DNA of 64,000 nucleotides from an uncultured Sphingobacteriales bacterium (GTDB lineage Bacteria > Bacteroidota > Bacteroidia > Chitinophagales > Chitinophagaceae), in assembly GCA_937871285.1 (NCBI GenBank), contig CALMQS010000049.1, forward strand, positions 1 through 64,000, given 5' to 3'. A program made the translations under genes and the position numbers. Numbering within the stretch: position 1 is the first letter of the stretch; each line of letters opens with the position of its first letter. The notes beneath the pieces were generated by a model. It was given only the letters and a program-made list of their open reading frames with translations. It did not search any database and was not told where the DNA came from. Of the stretch, positions 24,953 to 33,526 are shown one piece after another.

Positions 24953-27900
24953 ATGCATTTTTCCAAAACTAATTGGGACAGGCAAGGCTTGCTTTATTCC
25001 CTGAAATGGAAGTTCATTATGAAAGTTTCTTTCATTATTACTACATTATTAAGTTTACAAATTTCTCTTTTGGCCAACGCGCAAAAGGAAATTTCCCTCT
25101 CTGTAAAGAAAGAACCCTTAAGAAACGTGCTAACGCTTATTGAAAAACATTCAGGATACCGGTTTTTGTATACCGATGATCCGGTTTTTGAAAACAGCCG
25201 GGTTACCCTGAAAGTACAAAAAGCCGCTTTTGAGGAAGTGATGAGCCGGATACTGGCCGGCACCGGATTAGGTTACACGGTTAATAACAACGAGTTGGTA
25301 GTACTGAGCTTTACGCCTGCTGCCAGTTTGGCAATCATTACAGGAAGGGTAACGGATGAAGAAGGCAACCCGCTATCGGGCGTTACCGTGCAGGTAAAAG
25401 GCGCCAATACTTCCACTGTTACCAATGCGGATGGTGAATTTAGCATAGATGCGGGGAGCAATGCCATTCTTATTTTTTCGTCTGTTGGGTTTATAACGCA
25501 GGAAATTGCCGCCGGCAGTAACGCAGTAGCTAATGTTCGGCTCGAAACCGACAAAAAAGGTCTCTCGGAAGTGGTGGTAACGGCCCTGGGTATTTCCCGT
25601 GAAAAGAAATCGCTGGGGTATTCTACGCAAAAGGTTGACGGCGCCCAGCTTACTGAATCGCCTGCGTCTAATTTTGTAAATGGTATAGCCGGTAAAGTAG
25701 CCGGTGTTCAGATTTCAAGCTCAGGCGCGGTAGGCTCTTCTTCGAAGATGGTCATCAGGGGCGAATCGTCTTTAAGCATGCAAAATAATCAGCCCCTTTT
25801 TGTAATAGATGGCGTTCCTGTTGGTAACGACGGGGTGAGTAATACCAATGCCAATGCAGATTATGGTAACAGCTCTGCTGAAATCAACCCTGCCGATATT
25901 GAATCCATGAACGTACTGAAAGGGCCTGCCGCGGCGGCTTTATATGGCTCGCGTGCGGCAAATGGCGCTATTGTTATTACTACTAAAAAGGGAAGTGCCC
26001 GCAAAGGCATGGATGTAAACTTCAATACCTATTATTTTGCGCAGGAAGTGGCCTGGCTGCCTAAATTTCAAAACCAGTTTGGACAGGGACTGAACGGGAT
26101 ATATGAAGGATCCAACTTTGGCGCTTCATGGTCAATTTACCCGGATGGCGACAGAGATTCCTATGACGAAAGCTGGGGACCCCGCTTAGATAACAATACC
26201 CTGGAGAAGCAATTTGACTCTCCCACCAGCAATGGCTTTCGGGGTGGCGATGTGTCTATTAACAACCGGGGCGATGTAACTGCAACACCCTGGGTATCAC
26301 ATCCAAATAATATCAAAGACTTCTTTAACACAGGCAGCAAATTCTATAACAACCTGGCCTTATCGGGCGGTAACGATAAAGGCACTTACCGGCTTTCGCT
26401 TACATCGCTCACCGATAAAGGCGTAATACCCAACAATAATCTCGACCGATACCAGGTAAGCTTAAACAGCAGCTATAAGCTTACCAGCAAGCTTACCTCT
26501 TCCATTAATTTCAACTACATGAAGCAAAAAAGCGACAACCGCCCCGATAACGGGTATGGCCGCAATACCTTTATGTACATTTTTACATGGATGACAAGGC
26601 AGGTAGACATAAACAGCCTGCGCAATTACTGGCAGGCAGGTTATGAAGGTTTGCGGCAGTTCCAGTTCAATTACGGCGAAAATCACAACAACCCTTACTT
26701 CCTGATGTATGAAAATACCAAGGCGCAGGATAAAGACAGGCTGTATGGCAATATTGCCCTGGAATATGCTTTTACCGACAAACTGAAATTAAAAGTTCGT
26801 ACGGCGGAAGATCTGTATTACGATTTCCGCCCCATGAAATGGGCGGTAAGCACTGTGGATAATCCATTGGGCGGCTACCAGGAAACACGTATAAAGTACG
26901 AAGAAAGGAATACAGACCTGCTGTTAACTTATAACGGTTCAGCCGCGGCGGATGACATAGGCTATACGGTATCTGCCGGCGCCAATCGCTTCGATTTAAA
27001 CGGGAACAATATTACAGCAACAAATAACGGGCTGCTGGTACCGGGTATATATAACCTCGGCAATACTTCTCAGTTATTAACCGCAGGCAACAGCAGTTAC
27101 AAAAAAAGGATCAATAGTGTGTATGGCATGGTCAATCTTAATTATAAGGGACTTGTATATTTGGACCTGACCGCGCGTAACGACTGGTCGAGCACCCTGC
27201 CATCCAATAATAATTCTTATTTCTATCCTTCCATTGGCTTAAACGGCAATTTGAAAGATATCCTTGGCCTGCCGGCTGCTATTAGCCAGGCGCAACTGCG
27301 CTTTAGCTGGGCGCAGATGGGCAACGATGCTCCCGTGTATTCTATTATAAATACTTATAACTACGGCTCCCCATGGGGAAATAACTATTCATTGATCGGC
27401 AACAGCACATTAATGAATGCTAATTTAAAGCCGGAGATATCCTCAACTTATGAAATTGGAGGAGCGCTCGGTTTCTTCAATAACCGCATAGGCGTTGATG
27501 TTACTTACTATGACATCCGCACTGTAAACCAGGTGCTTTACCTGCCTATGGTACAAAGTTCCGGGCAGGGATCACGTATAATTAACGCAGGTGAAATTAA
27601 GAATACCGGTGTTGAAGTAATGCTTTCCGCTACGCCGGTTAGCACGGCAGGAGGCTTTAAATGGAACTTTAATATCAACTGGTCGCACAACGTAGGAAAA
27701 GTTGTTTCGCTGGATCCTGAAGTAGATAAAATTGTACAGGCTGCCCCCGGTGAAGACGCCTCTATACAGGCGCGGGTAGGCGAAAAAATGGGTGCTATCT
27801 GGGGACCGGGTTACAGGAGAGTTCCTGACGGTCCGTTAAAAGGCCAGATCGTTATCGGCACTAACGGAAGAGCGATGGTGGCTCCGGAAGAAATGTACCT

Positions 27901-28513
27901 GGGGAACGTTAATCCCGACTGGATCGGTGGTTTTTACAACCAGGTTACCTATAAGAATTTCCATCTTAATTTTTTATTTGCCGGACAGGTTGGCGGTAAA
28001 TTCATTTCCCGTTTTTACAATAAAGCGGCAGGCTCCGGCCAGTTAATAGAAAGCGCAAAGGGCCGCGGAGAAAGAGCGCCCGGCGCGGAATACGATGCCC
28101 CTTACTATGTACAGGGCGCAGCGCTGATGCCTGACGGCTCTTACCAGCCCAACTCAACCGGCGACGGAGGCAAATTAGATGCAGGTGTATACGGCACAGA
28201 CATCAGGAGCATGATTAAAGGACAATTAGATCATATTTCGGAAGCACAATTGTTCAGCGCCACTTATTTTAAACTGCGTGAGCTGTCTGTTGGTTATAGT
28301 TTGCCGCATAAATTGATTGGCAACACTTTTATTAAGAACGCGAAGGTTTCCTTAACCGGCAGAAACCTGTTATTGTTCAGACCAGACAGTAATCACCATT
28401 TCGACCCTGAAGTTGCCATAGCCACCACAGGCAACGGGCTGATACCAGGTTTTGAGAACATGAGTGTTCCTTCTATGAGGGAAGTGGGCGTTAGCCTTAA
28501 CCTGAATTTTTAA
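24953..28513 (+). CDS. SusC/RagA TonB-dependent receptor with STN domain
   Basis: A 1186-residue outer-membrane transporter. After a signal peptide (ending near LLANAQ, about residue 44) comes an STN signalling domain (45-120, EKHSGYRFLYTDD). Then come a carboxypeptidase-D-like domain (about 129-205, ITGRVTDEEGNPLSGVTV), a plug (SEVVVTALGISREKK, then PLFVIDGVPVG), and a long beta barrel ending in the hydrophobic LNLNF. The STN domain marks it as a transducer for FecR signalling, and the sigma/FecR pair lies just upstream. It imports a glycan or peptide fragment handed over by the SusD that follows 21 bp later. No degradative enzymes are adjacent, so the substrate is unknown. ATG 25019 (MKVSF) is an alternative start. 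Confidence 0.93.
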   Translation: MHFSKTNWDRQGLLYSLKWKFIMKVSFIITTLLSLQISLLANAQKEISLSVKKEPLRNVLTLIEKHSGYRFLYTDDPVFENSRVTLKVQKAAFEEVMSRILAGTGLGYTVNNNELVVLSFTPAASLAIITGRVTDEEGNPLSGVTVQVKGANTSTVTNADGEFSIDAGSNAILIFSSVGFITQEIAAGSNAVANVRLETDKKGLSEVVVTALGISREKKSLGYSTQKVDGAQLTESPASNFVNGIAGKVAGVQISSSGAVGSSSKMVIRGESSLSMQNNQPLFVIDGVPVGNDGVSNTNANADYGNSSAEINPADIESMNVLKGPAAAALYGSRAANGAIVITTKKGSARKGMDVNFNTYYFAQEVAWLPKFQNQFGQGLNGIYEGSNFGASWSIYPDGDRDSYDESWGPRLDNNTLEKQFDSPTSNGFRGGDVSINNRGDVTATPWVSHPNNIKDFFNTGSKFYNNLALSGGNDKGTYRLSLTSLTDKGVIPNNNLDRYQVSLNSSYKLTSKLTSSINFNYMKQKSDNRPDNGYGRNTFMYIFTWMTRQVDINSLRNYWQAGYEGLRQFQFNYGENHNNPYFLMYENTKAQDKDRLYGNIALEYAFTDKLKLKVRTAEDLYYDFRPMKWAVSTVDNPLGGYQETRIKYEERNTDLLLTYNGSAAADDIGYTVSAGANRFDLNGNNITATNNGLLVPGIYNLGNTSQLLTAGNSSYKKRINSVYGMVNLNYKGLVYLDLTARNDWSSTLPSNNNSYFYPSIGLNGNLKDILGLPAAISQAQLRFSWAQMGNDAPVYSIINTYNYGSPWGNNYSLIGNSTLMNANLKPEISSTYEIGGALGFFNNRIGVDVTYYDIRTVNQVLYLPMVQSSGQGSRIINAGEIKNTGVEVMLSATPVSTAGGFKWNFNINWSHNVGKVVSLDPEVDKIVQAAPGEDASIQARVGEKMGAIWGPGYRRVPDGPLKGQIVIGTNGRAMVAPEEMYLGNVNPDWIGGFYNQVTYKNFHLNFLFAGQVGGKFISRFYNKAAGSGQLIESAKGRGERAPGAEYDAPYYVQGAALMPDGSYQPNSTGDGGKLDAGVYGTDIRSMIKGQLDHISEAQLFSATYFKLRELSVGYSLPHKLIGNTFIKNAKVSLTGRNLLLFRPDSNHHFDPEVAIATTGNGLIPGFENMSVPSMREVGVSLNLNF

Positions 28514-28534
28514 AAACTTCCAAATTCAAAAATC

Positions 28535-30067
28535 ATGACAAAGTTTAAACCGATCATATTTTTAGCCGTTCTTTTCCTGTCGGCCTGCACGAAAGATTTT
28601 GAGGAAATCAATACCAATCCCAATTCGCCGGATAAGGTAGATAATCCCGGCGTGCTGTTTACCAATGCTATCCGAACTGCTGTTAACAGGAATTTTGAGC
28701 ATTCTTTTAACCGCGGCTCTATAGCGGGCGACCTGCTTTTTAACGATTTTGCCGGCAATTATAACAATTGGGTAAGAGCCGATGCAAGTGGTTATTTTTT
28801 ATGGAGTTATTATGATTATATCCGAGACTTAAATGAGGTTATTGTTTTATCTGAGGCAAACGGATCAAACAACTATAAAGGTGTGGCATTGGTATTACGG
28901 TCGTGGATGTTTCAGAATTTAACAGACATGTATGGCCCTATTCCCTTCAGGGAAGCGGGCAATGCTAAGTTAGAAGGAATTAACAGCCCCAAATACGAAC
29001 AGCAGCAGGCGGTATATGCCGGGCTGCTGGCCGACCTGGATGAAGCCAGTTCCTTACTGGGTTCAACCAGCGAAAATGTAGTGGGGGATATTTTATTTGA
29101 CAGTGATATCAGCCGCTGGAAGAAGTTCTCTACAGGACTGATGATCCGTTTACTGATGCGGCAGTCTAAAAAGGTGGATCCTTCTGCCGCACTGACCAAT
29201 ATCCTGAACAACCCTTCCAAATATCCTTTATTTACATCCAATGCCGACCAGGCGGCGCTGCAATATATAGCCGACCGCAGTAATCCTATGCCGCTCTTTA
29301 CAAAAAGCAACAGCGATTACGCTACAAGTACCCGTGTTTCCAAGAATCTTGTTGATTATCTGAAATCACTTAATGATCCAAGGTTGCCTGTTTACGCGCT
29401 TCCTGCACAGTCGAGTGTTGCAGATGCGGATCCTGACCCTGCTGACTTTGAGTATACAGGAGCCGTAAATGGCAATGGACCGCTTTCTGATCCTAAAGAT
29501 TATTCGGCCCCCGGTATGCTTTGGGCGCCGGAACAATACAATCCCACACTGGCTTCCATGAATGCCGCGCAAGGGGTTATCCTAAGCTATTCGGAAGTAC
29601 AGTTTAACCTGGCTGAAGCTGCCGAAAAAGGATATATAGCCGGTGGTTCCGATGTTGCTGAAGATTATTATCTGAATGGTATTAAAGATCAGTTTGCCTA
29701 TTTTGCCGAAAGAATAGGTACAAGGTACGCCGCTTCCTACCTGAAGCTGAAGGGAGAAGATGTTATTCCTGATAACAGCTATTATGCACAGCCTGAAGTG
29801 GCGTACGGCGGTACGGCAGCGGAGAAGTTAGAAAAGATAGCGATGCAAAAATGGTTGTCGCTTTATATGGTAGGGTACGAAGCATGGTTCGAATGGAGAA
29901 GGAATGGTTTCCCTGAAATTGTTGTTGGCACGCAGGGACCAGGTTATATTGCCAGAAGAGCCCTGTATCCTGCCGATGAAACACGAATTAACATAGATAA
30001 TTATAACCAGGCGGTACAGTGGTTAGGTACAGATGAACTGAAAACGCGTGTGTGGTGGGATGAATAA
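28535..30067 (+). CDS. SusD/RagB-like outer-membrane lipoprotein
   Basis: A 510-residue lipoprotein with lipobox LSAC at about residue 18 followed by CTKDFEEINTNPNSP, typical of the SusD-like_2 subgroup. Alpha-helical TPR-like segments alternate with ligand loops, as in nutrient-binding lids of SusC barrels. It follows SusC by 21 bp, and a strong terminator at 30141 closes the operon. The subgroup often serves non-starch or peptide substrates, but none can be inferred here. Confidence 0.92.
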   Translation: MTKFKPIIFLAVLFLSACTKDFEEINTNPNSPDKVDNPGVLFTNAIRTAVNRNFEHSFNRGSIAGDLLFNDFAGNYNNWVRADASGYFLWSYYDYIRDLNEVIVLSEANGSNNYKGVALVLRSWMFQNLTDMYGPIPFREAGNAKLEGINSPKYEQQQAVYAGLLADLDEASSLLGSTSENVVGDILFDSDISRWKKFSTGLMIRLLMRQSKKVDPSAALTNILNNPSKYPLFTSNADQAALQYIADRSNPMPLFTKSNSDYATSTRVSKNLVDYLKSLNDPRLPVYALPAQSSVADADPDPADFEYTGAVNGNGPLSDPKDYSAPGMLWAPEQYNPTLASMNAAQGVILSYSEVQFNLAEAAEKGYIAGGSDVAEDYYLNGIKDQFAYFAERIGTRYAASYLKLKGEDVIPDNSYYAQPEVAYGGTAAEKLEKIAMQKWLSLYMVGYEAWFEWRRNGFPEIVVGTQGPGYIARRALYPADETRINIDNYNQAVQWLGTDELKTRVWWDE

Positions 30068-30140
30068 AAAACAGAAAACAACAGCATAGAGCTTACCTTA
30101 TTGACCCTGACTCCACTAACCTGTTGGCACTATCAATGAT

Positions 30141-30170
30141 AGCGGAACGTAAAAGCGTTCCGCTTTTTTT
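30141..30170 (+). terminator. Rho-independent terminator
   Basis: AGCGGAACG and CGTTCCGCT form a 9-bp stem with a 6-nt loop, followed directly by a run of T. It lies 74 bp after the SusD stop and should end the SusC/SusD transcript. Confidence 0.85.
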
Positions 30171-30250
30171 AGCCCTTTTTTAGCCGGATGCAAAGCAGTA
30201 TAAAAGAAAGCATATCAATATTGTATAAATAGTAATGATTAGTTTTTGCG

Positions 30251-30285
30251 AACCAAAGCGCCGGGTTGAACGGCGCTTTGGTTTT
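30251..30285. terminator. Second strong hairpin downstream of SusD
   Basis: AACCAAAGCGCCG (30251-30263) pairs with CGGCGCTTTGGTT (30271-30283) as a 13-bp stem with a 7-nt loop, followed by TTAATAA. It may back up the first terminator or end the minus-strand small gene at 30311. Confidence 0.55.
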
Positions 30286-30310
30286 AATAACCTGTAATTT
30301 TAACGGTTGG

Positions 30311-30460
30311 TTATTTTATACCGCACAGATATAAGTATTCCTGCAGGGTAATTTTTCCATTCATGAGATAAACGTATAATATATCCAGGTCTACTTTCTT
30401 TTTTTCCAAAGTGCTCACCATCTCTTTGTCAAAATACAAGTCTTTGATCATTGTTTCCAT
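30311..30460 (-). CDS. Possible 49-residue small protein
   Basis: On the minus strand an ATG at 30460 opens a 49-codon frame ending TAA at 30311. The peptide starts METMIKDLYFDKEMV and ends LQEYLYLCGIK, with charged and Leu/Ile-rich stretches, one cysteine, and no signal peptide or membrane helix. The composition looks like a real small protein rather than random translation, and a strong hairpin lies 26 bp past the stop. No homologue is recognised. It could be a small regulator or a peptide precursor, but no modifying enzyme is adjacent. It may also be a chance frame. Confidence 0.4.
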   Translation of the reverse strand: METMIKDLYFDKEMVSTLEKKKVDLDILYVYLMNGKITLQEYLYLCGIK

Positions 30461-30568
30461 GTTGTAATTGTTTTAACATGAAGTACGTTGCTGACACGTA
30501 CCGGAATAGGTGTTTACATTTTCAGCAAAATGTAATATTCACATGGGAGGCAAATCGTAGCGGTTAAT

Positions 30569-30602
30569 TGAATATCGTGGGCAAGTGAATATCGTGGGCA
30601 AG
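30569..30602. repeat. Two tandem copies of a 17-bp repeat
   Basis: TGAATATCGTGGGCAAG occurs twice in direct succession, followed by a degraded third copy (AATCGTGAG). It lies in the AT-rich gap 30461-30777, upstream of the small minus-strand frame. Nothing else is apparent in that gap. Confidence 0.6.
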
Positions 30603-30777
30603 AATCGTGAGTTATAAAGCAAAGGCCATTGCAATATGGCTCGTTGAAATTTATTGTGTATGCTAAACGCAAAGGTATCCGGTTTTATTGCTAAAACAGC
30701 GCAGGGTACGTTAAAAGCTAAATAAATTTTTATGATTATTCTCTATATATTTTGTTTTAAATATATTATGGATATGT

Positions 30778-31455
30778 TTATATTATATTTGAATTTCTTA
30801 AATGCCTTACGCTACCCAAAACCAATAGAAATTGCGCTGAGCAATAGGTTATCATTACTACAACCGGGAGTATTTCAAACGGATAAACAAACTTGTTTAC
30901 CGCCAGAACGGAATCAGAAAGTACAAACTGGCCGGCTCCTGAAAAGAATAAAGTAGCTGTTTTTGTATCTGTTTTCCCAAACAGGTTAAGCGTAAGCATC
31001 CAAAAAAAGCAGATTACCGTGGCGTAAATAACTACGGGAATTTTTAGTGTATCCAGATAGGGCAATAGCAGGGCCGAAAATAATAGCCAGTATGCCATAA
31101 CAGGTATGCCCAATAAGGGCTGAAACTGTAAAGCGCCTTTTACGCCGGCGCCGATCCGGAACAGGTAGATGATATAAAAAATATGCGCTGACAGGAAGGC
31201 CAATAAGCCAGCGATGAAAAATCCGTTGAATAGTAAAAGCACATCTCCGCACCAGGAAAATAACAATGCGGATAATAATATTTTTGAAAAGGATGACCTG
31301 ATCCCTGTTTCTGCAGCATAGAGCAGCATCAGTACGATCATTAATAACGGCTTGCTGAAAAGCCTTCCCTGTTCATATCCATTGAAAGTGAAAAGAATAT
31401 CGGTTATTGCAACCAGCCCGTATATACAGCCTAATGCAAATGATATCCGCTTCAT
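30778..31455 (-). CDS. YhhN/TMEM86-like lysoplasmalogenase family protein
   Basis: A 225-residue membrane protein with about eight helices. The family marks FSWCGDVLLL (about residues 67-76) and FVLSDSVLA near 180 carry the conserved aspartates thought to be catalytic. Animal TMEM86 members hydrolyse the vinyl ether of lysoplasmalogens; bacterial roles are poorly known. The start lies 4 bp after the stop of the HU/SPOR protein, so the two are probably one transcript. Confidence 0.8.
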   Translation of the reverse strand: MKRISFALGCIYGLVAITDILFTFNGYEQGRLFSKPLLMIVLMLLYAAETGIRSSFSKILLSALLFSWCGDVLLLFNGFFIAGLLAFLSAHIFYIIYLFRIGAGVKGALQFQPLLGIPVMAYWLLFSALLLPYLDTLKIPVVIYATVICFFWMLTLNLFGKTDTKTATLFFSGAGQFVLSDSVLAVNKFVYPFEILPVVVMITYCSAQFLLVLGSVRHLRNSNII

Positions 31456-31459
31456 GCAT

Positions 31460-32389
31460 TTATTTTAATTCGATCCGGGCTTTCCTGCCAAAGAAACGGG
31501 TAATGGAATCCCTGCTACGGCCGGTATCCGATAACGGCCCGGTAATTAGCGTGTATAGCTTAAAAGAAACAGAGTCTTCCGTGCTGAGCTTTACATCGTA
31601 GCCCATTTTCAGCAGTTCCTCGTGCCTGCTTAAAGCCCGCATACGCCGGGAGGTTTCAATGATTACTTTATAGGAAGTATTGCCATTATTGGCGGGGAGG
31701 GAAATAACCGTGCTGTCTGCTCCCGTTGCCGCAAAATCCTGTGCTGCAGGTGGTGAAGGAAGTACAGGCTGAATGTTTTCCAATGTATTACCCTGCCTGG
31801 TTTTACCCGCCTGCCATTGTTGAAAAAAATAATACACAATCCATCCTATTATTGCCAGTCCCAGCACCATGGCAAATAATACCAGTAATTTGCGAAGTGT
31901 ATTTTCGGATGTTTTGCCTGGTTGGGGATAGCCATTGCCGAATGACATATCATCAGAACGCTCTTCTCTTTTTGCAGCACGCTTTTTTGAATTGTACTCT
32001 TCCGGAACAGTAGCCACTATCACTTCATTTCCCTGGATAAAATCATAGTCATTGCTGTCGTTTAAAATTAAGGTACCCAGTCCTTCAATATAAAACTGCT
32101 TACTTACATTTAATAGTTGCTTGCCGATATTTAAAAAATCTTCCAGGTCCGATGAAGCCAGTGGTCGTATCTTTCCGGTGTGCTGCGCAATAAAATCAAT
32201 AAGTCCCCCGTCTTCCGGGGTTTTTTTATCGGGAGAAAATTGTATTGTATTTCCGGGAAGCCGGATCTTCCCTTTTTCATTTTCAAATGGATTTTCATAA
32301 AAATTATCCAATACAAATTCACCAATGCCCTGTAACTGCATTTTTTTATTTTGGAGCAGGTATTGTCCAAGTAAATGTGCTATCTTCAA
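31460..32389 (-). CDS. HU-CCDC81-like and SPOR-domain membrane protein
   Basis: A 309-residue protein with a cytoplasmic HU/CCDC81-like N-terminus (LGQYLLQNKKMQLQGIGEF region, about 6-24), a single membrane helix (about 173-195, FAMVLGLAIIGWIVYYFF) and a C-terminal SPOR domain (about 240-305, YKVIIETSRR). SPOR domains bind denuded glycan strands at the septum. No ATG precedes the HU domain; TTG 32389 gives the expected short start, and the frame continues to another TTG at 32470. It could link nucleoid or cytoplasmic filaments to the division-site wall. That role is inference. Confidence 0.75.
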   Translation of the reverse strand: MKIAHLLGQYLLQNKKMQLQGIGEFVLDNFYENPFENEKGKIRLPGNTIQFSPDKKTPEDGGLIDFIAQHTGKIRPLASSDLEDFLNIGKQLLNVSKQFYIEGLGTLILNDSNDYDFIQGNEVIVATVPEEYNSKKRAAKREERSDDMSFGNGYPQPGKTSENTLRKLLVLFAMVLGLAIIGWIVYYFFQQWQAGKTRQGNTLENIQPVLPSPPAAQDFAATGADSTVISLPANNGNTSYKVIIETSRRMRALSRHEELLKMGYDVKLSTEDSVSFKLYTLITGPLSDTGRSRDSITRFFGRKARIELK

Positions 32390-32538
32390 AATCCTGGCTG
32401 TTTTTAGTAAAGAATGATACCCGGAATCAGAGGCACAAGTTACAAAAATATCAAAAGGAACTGGGCACAAGTTTTAGTCCCTTTTAGCTCTATGCCGGGA
32501 AGCTGGAAATGTAATACCGCTCTTTTCCCGGGCAGACT

Positions 32539-32546
32539 TATATTTG
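32539..32546 (+). promoter_or_regulatory. Candidate -7 element (TATATTTG)
   Basis: TATATTTG matches TAnnTTTG and lies 21 bp before the ATG at 32568, which would give a short leader. No TTG sits at the expected -33 distance, so only the -7 half is supported. Confidence 0.35.
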
Positions 32547-32567
32547 TAAATCCAACCATTTATTATT

Positions 32568-32891
32568 ATGCTAAGTGAGGAAGAAAAGGCGTTTATTGTA
32601 TATTGGGAGCAAAACAGGGCCCGGCAAAAAAGAGTATTCTACCAGTTACTTGTTGGTCTTCCGTTAGGGCTGCTGCTTGCGTTGCCCATACTTATCAATT
32701 ATCTGTCGGGATGGGATAAAAGAGCCACTATGGTAGGTAATACACAGTCTAACCCCCTCGTATTAATTATAGCGGTATTGGCTATAGCAGTTTTTTTTTC
32801 CATATTTAACAGACGCCATAAATGGGAAATGAACGAGCAGCGCTATCTTGAATTAAAGCAGGAGGAGGAAACAGATGTTAAAACAAAGTAA
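32568..32891 (+). CDS. Small two-helix membrane protein of unknown function
   Basis: A 107-residue protein with membrane helices at about 27-45 and 63-80 and charged ends (MLSEEEKAFIVYWEQNR at the start, lysine/glutamate-rich at the end). No motif is recognised. A TATATTTG box upstream and the FKBP gene 54 bp downstream suggest a small operon of envelope proteins. It is probably conserved in relatives, as the frame and composition look authentic. Confidence 0.65.
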   Translation: MLSEEEKAFIVYWEQNRARQKRVFYQLLVGLPLGLLLALPILINYLSGWDKRATMVGNTQSNPLVLIIAVLAIAVFFSIFNRRHKWEMNEQRYLELKQEEETDVKTK

Positions 32892-32944
32892 GGATGCAAC
32901 GTTTTGATAAGTGATTATATCATTGGGTATAAAGAAAAAAATAT

Positions 32945-33448
32945 ATGAGAAAGATCGCCTTTTATGGTTTTGTAGTGTTTGCAGTTTTATTATTTGCGTC
33001 ATGTTTGAAGAAAGATTCGGGTTGTCCTTACAATGAGCTGACTGTTAAGGCGCCGGATAGCGAAGTACAACAGGTTGAACAGTACCTTGCTGGCAAGGGA
33101 ATAACCGCTCTTAAAGATTCATCGGGTGTATATTATGTTGTTGAAGCTGCCGGCGCCGGCAAAGTGCCTGAAGTATGTTCCATAATCAGCGTAAATTATA
33201 CCGGCACGTTAACCAACGACCAGGTTTTTGATAAAAGCAATGGAACGCCGGTAACATTCCGGCTTGGTGAACTGATTCCCGGCTGGCAAAAAGGACTGAA
33301 GTATATTCAATCCGGAGGTAAGATCAGGCTCTTTATTCCTCCCAGTTTGGGCTATGGCGATAAAGATGCCAAAGATGCAAACGGCAATGTGATAATACCC
33401 GCAAATTCCATTATTGTATTTTCCTTGGAACTTACCGGAGTGCAGTAG
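32945..33448 (+). CDS. FKBP-type peptidyl-prolyl isomerase lipoprotein
   Basis: A 167-residue lipoprotein (lipobox FASC, Cys20) with a C-terminal FKBP domain. VNYTGTL (about 80-86), VFDKS, GELIPGWQKGL and IPPSLGYGD are the standard binding-pocket segments. It should catalyse cis-trans prolyl isomerisation of exported proteins in the periplasm or at the outer membrane. A hairpin at 33469-33504 follows. Confidence 0.9.
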   Translation: MRKIAFYGFVVFAVLLFASCLKKDSGCPYNELTVKAPDSEVQQVEQYLAGKGITALKDSSGVYYVVEAAGAGKVPEVCSIISVNYTGTLTNDQVFDKSNGTPVTFRLGELIPGWQKGLKYIQSGGKIRLFIPPSLGYGDKDAKDANGNVIIPANSIIVFSLELTGVQ

Positions 33449-33468
33449 GTAAACAAACACTTTACGAA

Positions 33469-33504
33469 AAAGGCTTTGAGGTGTTCATATACTTCAAAGC
33501 CTTT
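33469..33504 (+). terminator. Hairpin between FKBP and sdaA genes
   Basis: AAAGGCTTTGA (33469-33479) pairs with TCAAAGCCTTT (33494-33504) over 11 bp with a 14-nt loop and a short T-rich tail. It likely ends the FKBP transcript. The sdaA frame runs back through this hairpin to a TTG at 33476, which argues for the later start. Confidence 0.55.
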
Positions 33505-33526
33505 ACCTTTATATAAACGTATACCA

